Positions 1-8,216 of a DNA stretch of 39,680 nucleotides are shown piece after piece (positions within the stretch are counted from its first letter, which is position 1; each line of letters starts with the position of its first letter). The notes beneath the pieces were generated by a model. It did not search any database. It was not told the origin of the DNA and saw nothing but the letters and a program-made list of their open reading frames with translations. Where the stretch lies: assembly GCF_040675535.1 (NCBI RefSeq), contig NZ_JBFAPC010000038.1, positions 1-39,680 on the forward strand. Reading direction: 5' to 3'. Position numbers and translations under genes: made by a program. Origin of the DNA: Patulibacter sp040675535. GTDB lineage: Bacteria > Actinomycetota > Thermoleophilia > Solirubrobacterales > Solirubrobacteraceae.

Positions 1-14
1 GGAGCGGGTGGAGA

Positions 15-470
15 TCAGGTAGTCGCCCTTGTCCTCCGGCTTCGCGAAGACGAGCGGGCCGGTGCGGTCGGAGACCTCGCCCTGGACGTAGAGCTGCCGA
101 GCGCCCAGATCAGCAGGAACCCGGTGGCCACGCCGGCGACCTGCGGCAGCCAGATGGCGGCGACGCCGGAGACGATCGTCACGACGAAGAGTGGCCACAG
201 CCGGTTGATCAGCGTCAGCACCGGCCGCGGCTCGGGCAGCTGCTCGGCGGCCCGGGCCTCGGCGAGGACGCGCGCGATCTGGGGGTTCGTCGCGTCCATC
301 GCGCCGGCGCGGACGCCGAACATGCTCGCGATCAGCCACCAGATGCCCGAGATCACGGCGGGCTGCGGGTCGCTGTTGATCTGCGCGTGCAGGACGACGA
401 GCAGGCCCAGGACGGTGGCCGACGCGCCGGAGAGCACGACGGTGCTGTGGAGGAGCTTGCGGAAGGTCAC
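15..470 (-). CDS. Small membrane protein, partial or frameshifted at the left edge
   Basis: This is a 151-codon frame with GTG start at 470. The first ~120 residues look like a real protein: a hydrophobic N-terminus with two close segments (about residues 10-28 and 38-52), then another pair near 90-122 (LFVVTIVSGVAAIWL and GVATGFLLIWALG). After LIWALG the frame turns into Ser/Arg/Thr-rich shadow sequence and stops at 15. Another frame is open from about position 105 to the edge and reads like protein (RQLYVQGEVSDRTGPLVF). A 1-2 nt indel near 91-106 is therefore likely, either a sequencing error or a real frameshift, and the gene would continue past position 1. The GTG overlaps the otsB stop by 4 nt, so the two are probably co-transcribed. 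Function is not recognised. Confidence 0.6.
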   Translation of the reverse strand: MTFRKLLHSTVVLSGASATVLGLLVVLHAQINSDPQPAVISGIWWLIASMFGVRAGAMDATNPQIARVLAEARAAEQLPEPRPVLTLINRLWPLFVVTIVSGVAAIWLPQVAGVATGFLLIWALGSSTSRARSPTAPARSSSRSRRTRATT

Positions 471-1303
471 GGGCGGACGAGCTCCTCGAGCAGGACGCGG
501 ACGCCCTCGGTGCCGTCGACCGTCAGGTCGGCGGCCTCGCCGACGGCGGCGGGCACCCCCGGGTCCAGCGCGGCCACGCAGACGGCGTGCGACAGCGCGC
601 CCTCGTCCCGCAGCCCGCGGATCCCCGCGAACGCGTCGAGGTCCGTGCGGTCGTCGCCGGCGAAGAGGGCGGCGTCCAGCGAGCGGCCCTCCAGCAGCCA
701 GCGGACCGCGGCGCCCTTGTCGAACGGCACGGGCGGGCGCAGCTCGAGCACCATCCGGCCGCGGTGCAGGACGAGGCCCTCGTCCTCCGCCCGCCGGCCG
801 ATCTCCTCGGCGACCGCCTCGGACGCCGCCTCGTCGTCGGCGCCGCGCCAGTGCAGCGCCTGGATCGGACCCTTGTCCTCCAGCCGCAGGCCGGCGGCGC
901 CCGGGACGCCGTCAGCGGTCGCGGCGCCCAGCAGCCGCTCGGTGGCCGCGCGCACGCGCGGCTCCCAGTCGGCGATCTCCGGGCGGACCTCGGGGGCGTC
1001 GGCGCCCCGGCGCAGGATCTCGGTGCCGTGGCCGCCGACGTACTCCAGGCCGTCGACGCCGACGATGGCGCGGGCCTCGGCCGTCCGGCGGCCGGTGATG
1101 CAGGCCACGAGGCCGAAGACGTCGGTCAGCGCCGCGACGGCCGCGCGCGTGGCCGCGGGGACGGCGGTCTCCGACGCGTGCGTCGTGATGGGGGCGAGGG
1201 TGCCGTCGACGTCCAGGAGGACCGCCGACCGACCCGGCTCCTCGCGCAGCGGGGCGAGGAGTTCGCCGAGGCGAGCGTCGAGCACCGCCCTAGTGTCCCG
1301 CAT
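467..1303 (-). CDS. otsB: Trehalose-6-phosphate phosphatase (HAD superfamily)
   Basis: Predicted to hydrolyse trehalose-6-phosphate to trehalose in the cytoplasm, the last step of the OtsA/OtsB pathway. All HAD signatures of the family are visible: motif I LLDVDGTLAPI (D31 nucleophile, D33 acid/base), motif II ITGRR near residue 60, the cap-domain segment LEDKGPIQALHWRG, the motif III lysine in VPFDKGAAVRWLL, and motif IV FAGDDRTDLDAF. The protein is 278 residues, normal for actinobacterial OtsB. I chose the ATG at 1303 (MRDTR) behind a GGCGGCGGG stretch; an in-frame ATG at 1324 adds seven weakly conserved residues. No otsA lies in the window. The gene is coupled by overlap to the downstream membrane protein. 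Confidence 0.9.
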   Translation of the reverse strand: MRDTRAVLDARLGELLAPLREEPGRSAVLLDVDGTLAPITTHASETAVPAATRAAVAALTDVFGLVACITGRRTAEARAIVGVDGLEYVGGHGTEILRRGADAPEVRPEIADWEPRVRAATERLLGAATADGVPGAAGLRLEDKGPIQALHWRGADDEAASEAVAEEIGRRAEDEGLVLHRGRMVLELRPPVPFDKGAAVRWLLEGRSLDAALFAGDDRTDLDAFAGIRGLRDEGALSHAVCVAALDPGVPAAVGEAADLTVDGTEGVRVLLEELVRP

Positions 1304-1424
1304 CCCGCCGCCACTGTCGCCCATGGCGCCGGAGGGTCGCCTCCCGGCCCGTGGCCGCCGGCCGGGCGCGGCCGCGCCGGGCGCCGCCGGGGCGCACGGA
1401 GCCCACCGGGGAACCGGGGCTAGC

Positions 1425-2216
1425 ATGGCCCCCGTGGACCGCCGCCGCACCCTCGCGATCGCCGGGATCGGCACCGTCGCGGGCCTCTTCAGCGGCCTCT
1501 TCGGCGTCGGCGGGGGCGTCGTCATGGTCCCGCTCCTGATCCTCGTCCTGAAGATGGACGAGCGCCGCGCGACCAGCACCTCGCTCGGCGCGATCGTCCT
1601 GATCGCCAGCGCCGCCACCGTCACGCAGGGCGCCTACGGCACGCTGCACGTCACCGAGGGCCTGCTCGTCGGCGTCCCCGCGCTGGGCGGCGTGCTCGCC
1701 GGCACCTGGCTGCAGCAGCGCATCCCCGCGCGCCGGGTCTCGCTCATCTTCGCCGCGCTGCTCCTCGTGGTCGCGGTCTCCATGGTGCTCTCGACCGGCG
1801 ACGCCGACGGGTCGGGCGGCACCGACCTCGACGTCGTGCACGTCCTGCTGGCCGCGGTCTTCGGCTTCGCGGCCGGCGTCGTGTCGGGCCTGCTGGGCGT
1901 CGGCGGCGGCACGCTCTTCGTGCCGGGGCTCATCTACGTCCTGGGCCTCGGGCACGTCGACGCCGAGGCGACGTCGCTGCTGGCGATGGTCCCGATGTCG
2001 CTCCTGGGCGCCTGGCGCCAGCACCGCTACGGCAACCTCGAGCTCCGGACCTCGGTGACCATGGGCGTCCTGGCGATCCCGGGCGCGCTGCTCGGCGTCG
2101 TGCTCGCCAACGCGCTGCCGGTCCGCGTCCTGGAGATCGGCTTCGCGCTGCTCCTCCTCTACGTCGCGCAGCGGCTCGGGCGCCGCGGCCTGAAGAAGGA
2201 CGCTGCGGCGGCCTGA
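1425..2216 (+). CDS. TauE/SafE family sulfite/anion exporter-type permease
   Basis: A 263-residue polytopic membrane protein with about eight hydrophobic segments. The family's internal duplication is clear: a glycine-rich signature occurs in each half, SGLFGVGGGVVMVP near residues 17-30 and SGLLGVGGGTLFVP near 150-163, each at the start of a bundle. TauE/SafE proteins move sulfur-containing or carboxylate anions (sulfite, sulfoacetate and others) across the cytoplasmic membrane; the substrate here cannot be read from sequence. Start is the ATG in gctagcATG, which leaves a compact hydrophobic N-terminus; longer upstream frames are low-complexity. It is divergent from otsB and ends just before a strong terminator, so it is probably monocistronic. 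Confidence 0.88.
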   Translation: MAPVDRRRTLAIAGIGTVAGLFSGLFGVGGGVVMVPLLILVLKMDERRATSTSLGAIVLIASAATVTQGAYGTLHVTEGLLVGVPALGGVLAGTWLQQRIPARRVSLIFAALLLVVAVSMVLSTGDADGSGGTDLDVVHVLLAAVFGFAAGVVSGLLGVGGGTLFVPGLIYVLGLGHVDAEATSLLAMVPMSLLGAWRQHRYGNLELRTSVTMGVLAIPGALLGVVLANALPVRVLEIGFALLLLYVAQRLGRRGLKKDAAAA

Positions 2217-2230
2217 CCCCGGACGCGGGA

Positions 2231-2262
2231 GCGCCCCGGGGAGCCGTGGCTCCCCGGGGCGC
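2231..2262 (+). terminator. Hairpin terminator after the TauE/SafE gene
   Basis: A perfect 14-bp GC stem (arms 2231-2244 and 2249-2262) has a CGTG loop and begins 14 nt after the stop codon. There is no long T-run, only gtgtcctcc, which is common for terminators in high-GC actinobacteria. It could also act on the convergent gene ending at 2369. Confidence 0.7.
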
Positions 2263-2368
2263 GTGTCCTCCCTGCCGGCGGAGTGGTCCCCACCGCCCGC
2301 CGGCCCCGCTGTCCCTCGTGTGTCCCGGGTCCAGGGCCGCCACCGGACGGCCCCCCGCACCCCCCCTC

Positions 2369-4351
2369 TCAGCGCTTCTTCGGCAGCACCTTCAGGTTCG
2401 AGGTGCCCGGCAGCGTGACGCCGGTGCCGGAGAAGGAGACCTTCACGGTCGTCGAGCGGCCACGGCGGAGGACCCGCTGCATGAGGACGCTCGGGCGCAT
2501 CCGCACCGTCACCGTCGTGCCGCCCTTGATCGTGAGGTTGCGCGAGCCGACCACGGTGCTCGTGCGGCGGACCAGCACGCGGAGCTTGCAGCTCGCGACG
2601 CCCTTGGCGCAGGAGACCCGGAAGGCGAAGCGGCCCTGGGCGTCCAGCCGGACCGACGTCGTGAGGATCCGGACGACGCCGCGCGCCGGGGCCGGGGTCA
2701 CCGGAGGCGCCGGCACGGTCGGCGTGGCCGGGGTGGTGGGCGTGGCCGGCACGTCCGGGGCCGGGGGCACCGGCAGCGCCGGGACGACGACCGGGACCGA
2801 CGTCGTGGTCGTCTGACCCGAGGAGTCGGTGACCGTGGCCGTCAGCTCGATCGTCCTGCCGGCGTCCGCCGCGGTCGCCGTCCACGCGAACTCGTACGGC
2901 CGCGTCGAGGTCGAGGCGACGGGCACGCCGCCGGCGCTCAGCGCCACCGAGGCGACACCGAAGTCGTCGGCGGCCTGGACGACCGGGGAGATCGTCGTGC
3001 CGACCGGGACGACGTCGCCCGCGAGCGGGTCGAGGATCTCGGCCGTCGGGGCCGCGTCCGCAGTGGCCGCGGGGACGGACAGCGTGGCGGGAGTCGCCGG
3101 CAGGAAGCCCTCGGTGATCACGCTGGCCGCCGCCGGCACCGGCGGGACCGCGGCCGGCGCGCCGGCGTCGTTGCCCGACCGGCCCTGGCAGAAGGTCGTC
3201 GCGCTGCTGGCGCCCGACGTCGGGCCGCCGGAGCAGCCCCAGTAGTTGCCCGTCGCGAGCACCGGGGCGCCGTTGCGGACCGTGGTGTTCGTGGCGTCGG
3301 CATTGAAGACGCCGTAGCCGGTGAAGCCGAACGACGTGCCGGAGATCGCCAGCGCGCGGACGCCCGGGTTGGTGACGTCGTCGCCCGTGTCGGCGTCGGT
3401 CAGCAGCACGCCGACCGAGGCGCGGGCCGTGCCCGAGGTGCCGCCCCAGAGGTCGACGATCTCGCTGTCGGTGACGCGGCCGCGCTGGCCGCTGTGGTAC
3501 TGGACGCCGGTCTGGTTGACGGCGGCGCCGCCCTTCGCGCCGACGATCCGGCTGCGAACGACGTTGCCGTAGGCGTTGACGTTCGAGCGGGTCGTGTTCG
3601 TCAGCGCGGCGTCCGCGCCGCCGACGGAGTCGTCGAACAGCACGCCACCGGCGCTGAAGCCCGTGACGAGGCTGTCCTCGACCGTCACCGAGCGGCGGAT
3701 GCCGCCGAGGACGGCGCTCTGCAGCGAGTTCGTCTGCACGACGCCCCAGCCGTGCGGGCGGGTCGCGACGGCGTCGGCCGCCGGGCGCCGCAGCGGGCCG
3801 ACGACGCTCTTCGCGACGCGACCGGAGGTGTTGAAGAACGCGATCCCGGCCTCGACGTAGGCGTCGGGCGACTTCACGGTGACGCCGGAGAGGTCGAGGA
3901 AGTTCTCGTTGTCGTCGGAGGATCCGAGCGACTGGCGGTTGACGGAGATGACGTTGCCGCCGCCGTCGCGCAGGTACGGGACGGTGCCGGCCAGCGAGTC
4001 GCCGAGCTCCGGCGCGGGCATGATCGTGACCTTGTCGGCCCCGGCCCCGCGGATCGTCAGCGGCTTGGTGATCGTCAGACCGTTGCGCGAGCCCTGCTGG
4101 GCGTAGCTCTGCGCGCTGCCGTACGGCGGGGTCGACTGCTCCTGGTACAGGCCGTCGCAGATGACGACGGTGTCGTGCGGGGCCGCCTGGTCGATCGCCC
4201 CCTGGATCGTGGTGAAGCCCGCGGTCGGGCACTGCGCTCGGTCGTCGTCGACCGTCCAGGTCGATGCGCTCGCCGCGGCTGGCGCAGCGGCCGAGATGGC
4301 GGCGAGCACGAGGAGGGTGCGCCGGACTCGACGTAGGGGCGGGGACGTCAT
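2369..4351 (-). CDS. Secreted parallel beta-helix (pectate-lyase-fold-like) protein
   Basis: A 660-residue exported protein. The N-terminus is a classical signal peptide (RRVRR, hydrophobic LLVLAAISAAAP, ASA cleavage near residue 29). The mature protein starts with the pattern of right-handed beta-helix proteins (FTTIQGAIDQAAPHDTVVIC, LTITKPLTIRGAG), followed by about 250 residues of short Asn/Gly/Val-rich rungs and a GNYWGCSGGP segment typical of the end of such helices. Next come a bacterial Ig-like segment (about 425-525), a Pro/Thr/Val linker (about 530-560) and a basic beta-sandwich-like tail. No catalytic residues can be assigned, so glycan binding or cleavage and a structural surface role are all possible. 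It is divergent from the secreted hydrolase at 4633. Confidence 0.8.
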   Translation of the reverse strand: MTSPPLRRVRRTLLVLAAISAAAPAAASASTWTVDDDRAQCPTAGFTTIQGAIDQAAPHDTVVICDGLYQEQSTPPYGSAQSYAQQGSRNGLTITKPLTIRGAGADKVTIMPAPELGDSLAGTVPYLRDGGGNVISVNRQSLGSSDDNENFLDLSGVTVKSPDAYVEAGIAFFNTSGRVAKSVVGPLRRPAADAVATRPHGWGVVQTNSLQSAVLGGIRRSVTVEDSLVTGFSAGGVLFDDSVGGADAALTNTTRSNVNAYGNVVRSRIVGAKGGAAVNQTGVQYHSGQRGRVTDSEIVDLWGGTSGTARASVGVLLTDADTGDDVTNPGVRALAISGTSFGFTGYGVFNADATNTTVRNGAPVLATGNYWGCSGGPTSGASSATTFCQGRSGNDAGAPAAVPPVPAAASVITEGFLPATPATLSVPAATADAAPTAEILDPLAGDVVPVGTTISPVVQAADDFGVASVALSAGGVPVASTSTRPYEFAWTATAADAGRTIELTATVTDSSGQTTTTSVPVVVPALPVPPAPDVPATPTTPATPTVPAPPVTPAPARGVVRILTTSVRLDAQGRFAFRVSCAKGVASCKLRVLVRRTSTVVGSRNLTIKGGTTVTVRMRPSVLMQRVLRRGRSTTVKVSFSGTGVTLPGTSNLKVLPKKR

Positions 4352-4632
4352 GGGATGCGATGCACCTCGGTGCGGGGTCGTCAGGGGTCGGCGTCGTGCG
4401 GGGCCACCGCGTCCCGTCCCGGAGGACGTCGACGCAGCATCCGTCCGGCCCGACGGCGAGCCACGAGTCTAGGTATCCCTTTCCAATACGAATGGATCCA
4501 GTGTGTTCTGTACACCATCCAATCTGAGCGCCAATTGTCCAAATGAGCGCCATCACGCCGTCCATACGATCGTCGACGGTCCCGCGGCCTCTCGCCGTGG
4601 CGACGGTCCTCGTCATCCATGCACGGAGAACT
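4352..4632. promoter_or_regulatory. Divergent promoter region between two secreted-protein genes
   Basis: This 281-bp gap holds one of the most AT-rich patches in the window (about 4468-4545), consistent with back-to-back promoters. Visible elements are a short inverted repeat GTGT-N5-ACAC near 4504 and a 9-bp direct repeat TGAGCGCCA at 4525-4533 and 4544-4552. I could not assign a convincing -35/-10 pair for either gene. Confidence 0.4.
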
Positions 4633-7461
4633 GTGAACATCGCTCGCGCCCCCCTCGGGGCTCTCACCGCCACGGTGCTCGCGCTCGTGGCCGTCCTGCT
4701 GACGGCCCTCCCATCAGCCGCCCGGGCAGCGGATCCGGATCCCATGACGCGGGGCCCGTACGCCTTCTCGACGACCGAGACCCTGCCGTCCAAGCAGTTC
4801 ACGGCCGGCACGGTGAACCTGCAGGAGCCCAACGCCGCCGGCGGCGGGCTGACCGGCGCCGCGGGCGCCGCGACGCTGCAGATCCGCGGCTCGCTCTACC
4901 AGCCGGTCGGCCGCACGACGCCGTCGCCGGTGATCGTCCTCGTCCACGGCAACCACAGCTCCTGCGACACGGGCTCGGCGCCGAACTGCACGATCTTCAA
5001 GCGCAACGACCGCGGCTACGCGTACCTCGGCGAGAACCTGGCCACCTGGGGCTACACGGTCGTCTCGATCGACCAGGACCAGCTCATGTACTACCAGGAC
5101 AGCGCGATGGCGAAGGGGATGCACCAGCGTCGCCTGCTGATCGCCGCCACCCTGGACGCCTTCTACAAGGCCAACACCGACGGCCTCACGGGCGCCGACC
5201 AGAGCCTCGGCGACACGCTGAAGGGCAAGCTCGACTTCACCCGCGTCGGCCTGATGGGCCACTCCCGCGGCGGCGACGCCGTCACGAGCTTCATCGACTA
5301 CAACCACACCCGCCCGGCCCCGGGCCGGCGCTACGCGCTGCGCGGCGTCATCTCCCTGGCCCCGGTCGACTACGAGCGCCGCGCGCCCACCGGCACCCCG
5401 TTCATGTCGATCCTCCCGCAGTGCGACGGCGACGTCTCCAACCTGCAGGGCGCGCGCTTCTTCGAGCGCGGCCAGTACCTCGACGACGACGGCTTCCCGC
5501 TCGTCCAGGTCGGCGTCCACGGCGCGAACCACAACTGGTTCAACTCGGTCTGGGCCGCCGACGGCGAGGACGGCTCCAACGGCGACGCCGCCTGTGGCGT
5601 CGGCAACACCACCGTGCGGGTCGACAACCCGGACACCGCGGATCCGGCCGACACGAAGGTCGTCTTCGTCGACCCGCCCACGAACGGCAGCAACCTCCGC
5701 CTCAGCGGCGGCGTCTCGGTCGGCAAGGCCGACGCGGCGCAGAACACGGCCGACGACGGCTGGAGCGGCGGCGGCACGTACACCCGCAACAATCGGGGCG
5801 ACGGCAACCCGGCCCTGATGGGCGACCAGGAGAAGATCGGCCTCTCGCTGATGTCCTCGTTCTTCCGGCGGTACGTCGGAGGAGAGGGCGGCTTCGACCG
5901 ATACATGACGGGCGAGCGCGACGCGTCGGGCGAGACGCAGCTGCCGACGTCCGCATGCCCGTCGCAGAAGATCTCCGGCTTCGACCAGACGGCAAAGACG
6001 GCAAACAACGCGGGACCGGTCCCCGGCAACACCGACGGCACCCGGATCGACTGCGCCGAGCGGATCATGACCGACTACTTCGCCGCCCCCCAGGAGCGCG
6101 AGGACGTCATCCGGCCGGAGACCGACACCCCGCTGACCACCAGCGCGGTCGGCACCGCGCTGACCTCCACCGGCTTCGTCAACCCGTTCCTGGCCGACGG
6201 TGGCGTGCTGCCACTGCCGGCCACGACGACCTCCGGCCTCGATTGGTGCAACCCGGAACCCGACGACTTCGCGCCGTCTCAGATCGGCAAGCCGACGTAC
6301 CCGACGGCGAAGAAGGCCTGCCCGCTCCCCGGCGTCACGGCGCTCGGCGGCCAGTCCGGCATCCGGGAGAACGGCCCGGTCAACCAGTCCTACGGCCTGC
6401 AGCTGGCCGCGGCCTGGGAGAACCCGGTCGGGACGACGGGCAAGCCGGCGAGCATCGCGACCCGGATCCCGGCCGCCAAGGGCGACGTCAGCGGCCTGAA
6501 GGCCCTGGCCATCGGCGCGGGCGTCAACTTCTTCGACGCCCGCAACGTGGATCCGATGAACCCGCTGCGTGCCGGCATCACCGCGGCGTCGCGGGTCGGC
6601 ACGGCCGCCGAGTACTCCCCCGCGACCTGGACGCAGGACTTCACGATCGCGGTGACAGACGCGGCCGGCCACGAGGGCACGGTCGCCGCCGGTAACCAGC
6701 GCTACGGCAACGCGCTGCACCCGTCGGTCGGGTCGACCACGAGCAAGACGCACGTCCTGCTGCACCAGATCCGCGTCCCGCTCGGCGACTTCGCCGCCCA
6801 GGGCGTCGATCTGAAGACGGTGCGGAAGGTCGAGCTGCGGTTCGGCGAGGCCGGCAAGCCGGCGCAGGGCTCGGTGCAGATCGCCGACGTCCGGTTCCAG
6901 GAGGCCGCGGCCGGCACGGACGTCCTCGTCGACGACCACGCCGCCGACGGGCCGGCGACGGGCCCGGTCACCAGCGGCCCGGATCCGGCCGCGGTGCTCG
7001 CCGCCGCCAAGCGGGCCGCCCCCTCCCCGGCGCTGCCCGACGTCATCGGCGTCTCCGGCGCCACGACGGTCACGAAGACGGGCGCGTGCCTGGACAGGAC
7101 CGCGCCCCGGACCAGCGGCGTGAAGGTCGCGCTGAAGGGCCGGAAGCTGACGGTCTCGGGCAAGGCGTCCGACGTCGGGTGCGTCACGAAGACCCGGTCG
7201 GCCGCCAAGGGCAAGGTCAAGTCGGTCCAGGTCAGCCTGTTCAAGGCCGCCGGCAAGTCGGCGCGCTTCGTCCGCGGCAACGGCAAGCTGAGCAAGCCGC
7301 TGCCGGCCTCGAGCGTCGTCGGCCTCGTCGCGAAGGGCACGTCCTCCTGGACGCTGAAGCCCAGCGGCAAGCTGGCGAAGGGTCGCTACACGATGAAGAT
7401 CCGCGCCTACGACGCGGCGGGCAACGTCCGCACGCGCACGCGCACGGTGACCGTCCGCTGA
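4633..7461 (+). CDS. Large secreted alpha/beta-hydrolase with C-terminal Ig-like domain
   Basis: Chosen start is GTG 4633, preceded by GGAG at 4625-4628; it gives 942 residues and a clean signal peptide (hydrophobic TATVLALVAVLLTAL, AARA cleavage near residue 32). An ATG at 4543 is possible but adds a non-secretory extension. The hydrolase core shows the oxyanion strand VIVLVHGNHSSC, the nucleophile elbow MGHSRGGD (S211) and a late His in VHGANHNW (H296 or H300), as in lipase/esterase or PET-hydrolase-like folds. Residues 600-800 look like a carbohydrate-binding-type beta domain, and the last ~110 form a basic Ig-like domain (VRTRTRTVTV end). The substrate is unknown; a polymer or lipid outside the cell is likely. 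Confidence 0.82.
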   Translation: MNIARAPLGALTATVLALVAVLLTALPSAARAADPDPMTRGPYAFSTTETLPSKQFTAGTVNLQEPNAAGGGLTGAAGAATLQIRGSLYQPVGRTTPSPVIVLVHGNHSSCDTGSAPNCTIFKRNDRGYAYLGENLATWGYTVVSIDQDQLMYYQDSAMAKGMHQRRLLIAATLDAFYKANTDGLTGADQSLGDTLKGKLDFTRVGLMGHSRGGDAVTSFIDYNHTRPAPGRRYALRGVISLAPVDYERRAPTGTPFMSILPQCDGDVSNLQGARFFERGQYLDDDGFPLVQVGVHGANHNWFNSVWAADGEDGSNGDAACGVGNTTVRVDNPDTADPADTKVVFVDPPTNGSNLRLSGGVSVGKADAAQNTADDGWSGGGTYTRNNRGDGNPALMGDQEKIGLSLMSSFFRRYVGGEGGFDRYMTGERDASGETQLPTSACPSQKISGFDQTAKTANNAGPVPGNTDGTRIDCAERIMTDYFAAPQEREDVIRPETDTPLTTSAVGTALTSTGFVNPFLADGGVLPLPATTTSGLDWCNPEPDDFAPSQIGKPTYPTAKKACPLPGVTALGGQSGIRENGPVNQSYGLQLAAAWENPVGTTGKPASIATRIPAAKGDVSGLKALAIGAGVNFFDARNVDPMNPLRAGITAASRVGTAAEYSPATWTQDFTIAVTDAAGHEGTVAAGNQRYGNALHPSVGSTTSKTHVLLHQIRVPLGDFAAQGVDLKTVRKVELRFGEAGKPAQGSVQIADVRFQEAAAGTDVLVDDHAADGPATGPVTSGPDPAAVLAAAKRAAPSPALPDVIGVSGATTVTKTGACLDRTAPRTSGVKVALKGRKLTVSGKASDVGCVTKTRSAAKGKVKSVQVSLFKAAGKSARFVRGNGKLSKPLPASSVVGLVAKGTSSWTLKPSGKLAKGRYTMKIRAYDAAGNVRTRTRTVTVR

Positions 7462-7468
7462 GGACGGC

Positions 7469-7551
7469 GCGCGGCGGCCCGTCCTGCGGGGACGGGCCGC
7501 CGCGCGGATCCAGCGAGGACCCTCGAGGGCGGCCCGATCGGGCCGCCCTCG
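7469..7551 (+). terminator. Two tandem strong hairpins after the hydrolase gene
   Basis: Hairpin 1 is a perfect 16-bp stem (7469-7484 with 7490-7505; loop TGCGG), starting 7 nt after the stop codon. Hairpin 2 is a perfect 28-nt palindrome (7524-7551). They probably form a double intrinsic terminator; neither has a poly-T tail. Confidence 0.7.
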
Positions 7552-7600
7552 GTCGTTCGGGGAGCTCCGCGCGTCGCCGGATCCCCAAGCGGCCCGCCCC

Positions 7601-8194
7601 GTGGCGCTCGTGGCGAGAGGTCGGTCGGGTCTCCACGTCCGCGGGGCCGGTCGGCCGACGGGGCCGCAGGTGTGGATCGTGACCTGGGCCGAGTTCATCG
7701 AGGCTGGCCTTCTCCGCCAGTATCGGACTGCGCACGGCGTTCCCATGACCGAGCTGCGGGACGTCATCGACGCGCTACGGCGGGAGCTCGGGGTCCCGTA
7801 TCCGCTTGCGGACCGCCGACCGTTCGTCGGCGTAGGCCGTCGGCTGGTCGTCGAGGCTGAGGAGGAGGCGGGCCTCTCTCCTGAGTTCTCCCTGGTGGCC
7901 GTGTCGCGGGAGCAGCTCGTTCTCACCTCACCGTCGCAGTCGTTCGTCGACCGGGTCACCTGGGACGACGATCTCGCGGTCGCTTGGCGCCCCCATGACG
8001 ACCACGATTCGCGGGTAGTCATGGATCCGACACGACGATTCGGGCGACCGTCGGTCTATGGCATCAGCACCGAGGTCATCTGGGAGCACGAGGACGCGGG
8101 CGAAGGCGTCGAGGACATCGCGGCGGCGTTCGACCTGGACACCCCCGACGTCCGCTGGGCGCTGGCGTACGAGAACGCCTCCCGCGCGGCCTGA
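7601..8194 (+). CDS. DUF433-domain (VapB45-like) antitoxin-type protein, N-terminally truncated
   Basis: From TWAEFIEAGLLRQYR onward this matches the layout I know for actinobacterial DUF433 proteins: a central 'VPYPLADRRPFVG' segment and a C-terminal winged-helix-like DUF433 domain (GISTEVIWEHEDAGEGVEDIAAAF). Relatives carry about 60 more N-terminal residues, a MerR-like HTH, upstream of the TWAEF segment. Here the upstream sequence is low-complexity and runs into the terminators of the preceding gene. A GTG at 7601 or 7672 could start a shortened product, but neither has a clear ribosome-binding site. The usual partner, a PIN-type toxin directly downstream, is absent because the next gene is on the other strand. 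It is probably a remnant or orphan antitoxin. Confidence 0.6.
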   Translation: MALVARGRSGLHVRGAGRPTGPQVWIVTWAEFIEAGLLRQYRTAHGVPMTELRDVIDALRRELGVPYPLADRRPFVGVGRRLVVEAEEEAGLSPEFSLVAVSREQLVLTSPSQSFVDRVTWDDDLAVAWRPHDDHDSRVVMDPTRRFGRPSVYGISTEVIWEHEDAGEGVEDIAAAFDLDTPDVRWALAYENASRAA

Positions 8195-8216
8195 TGGTAC
8201 GGGCGAAGCCCGGCCC

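Noticed and set aside
1290..4832. Very long open frame (1180 codons) on the minus strand across otsB, TauE and the beta-helix gene
   Set aside because: Composition is Arg/Gly/Pro-rich with no motif, and it overlaps well-supported genes on both strands. It is a high-GC shadow frame.
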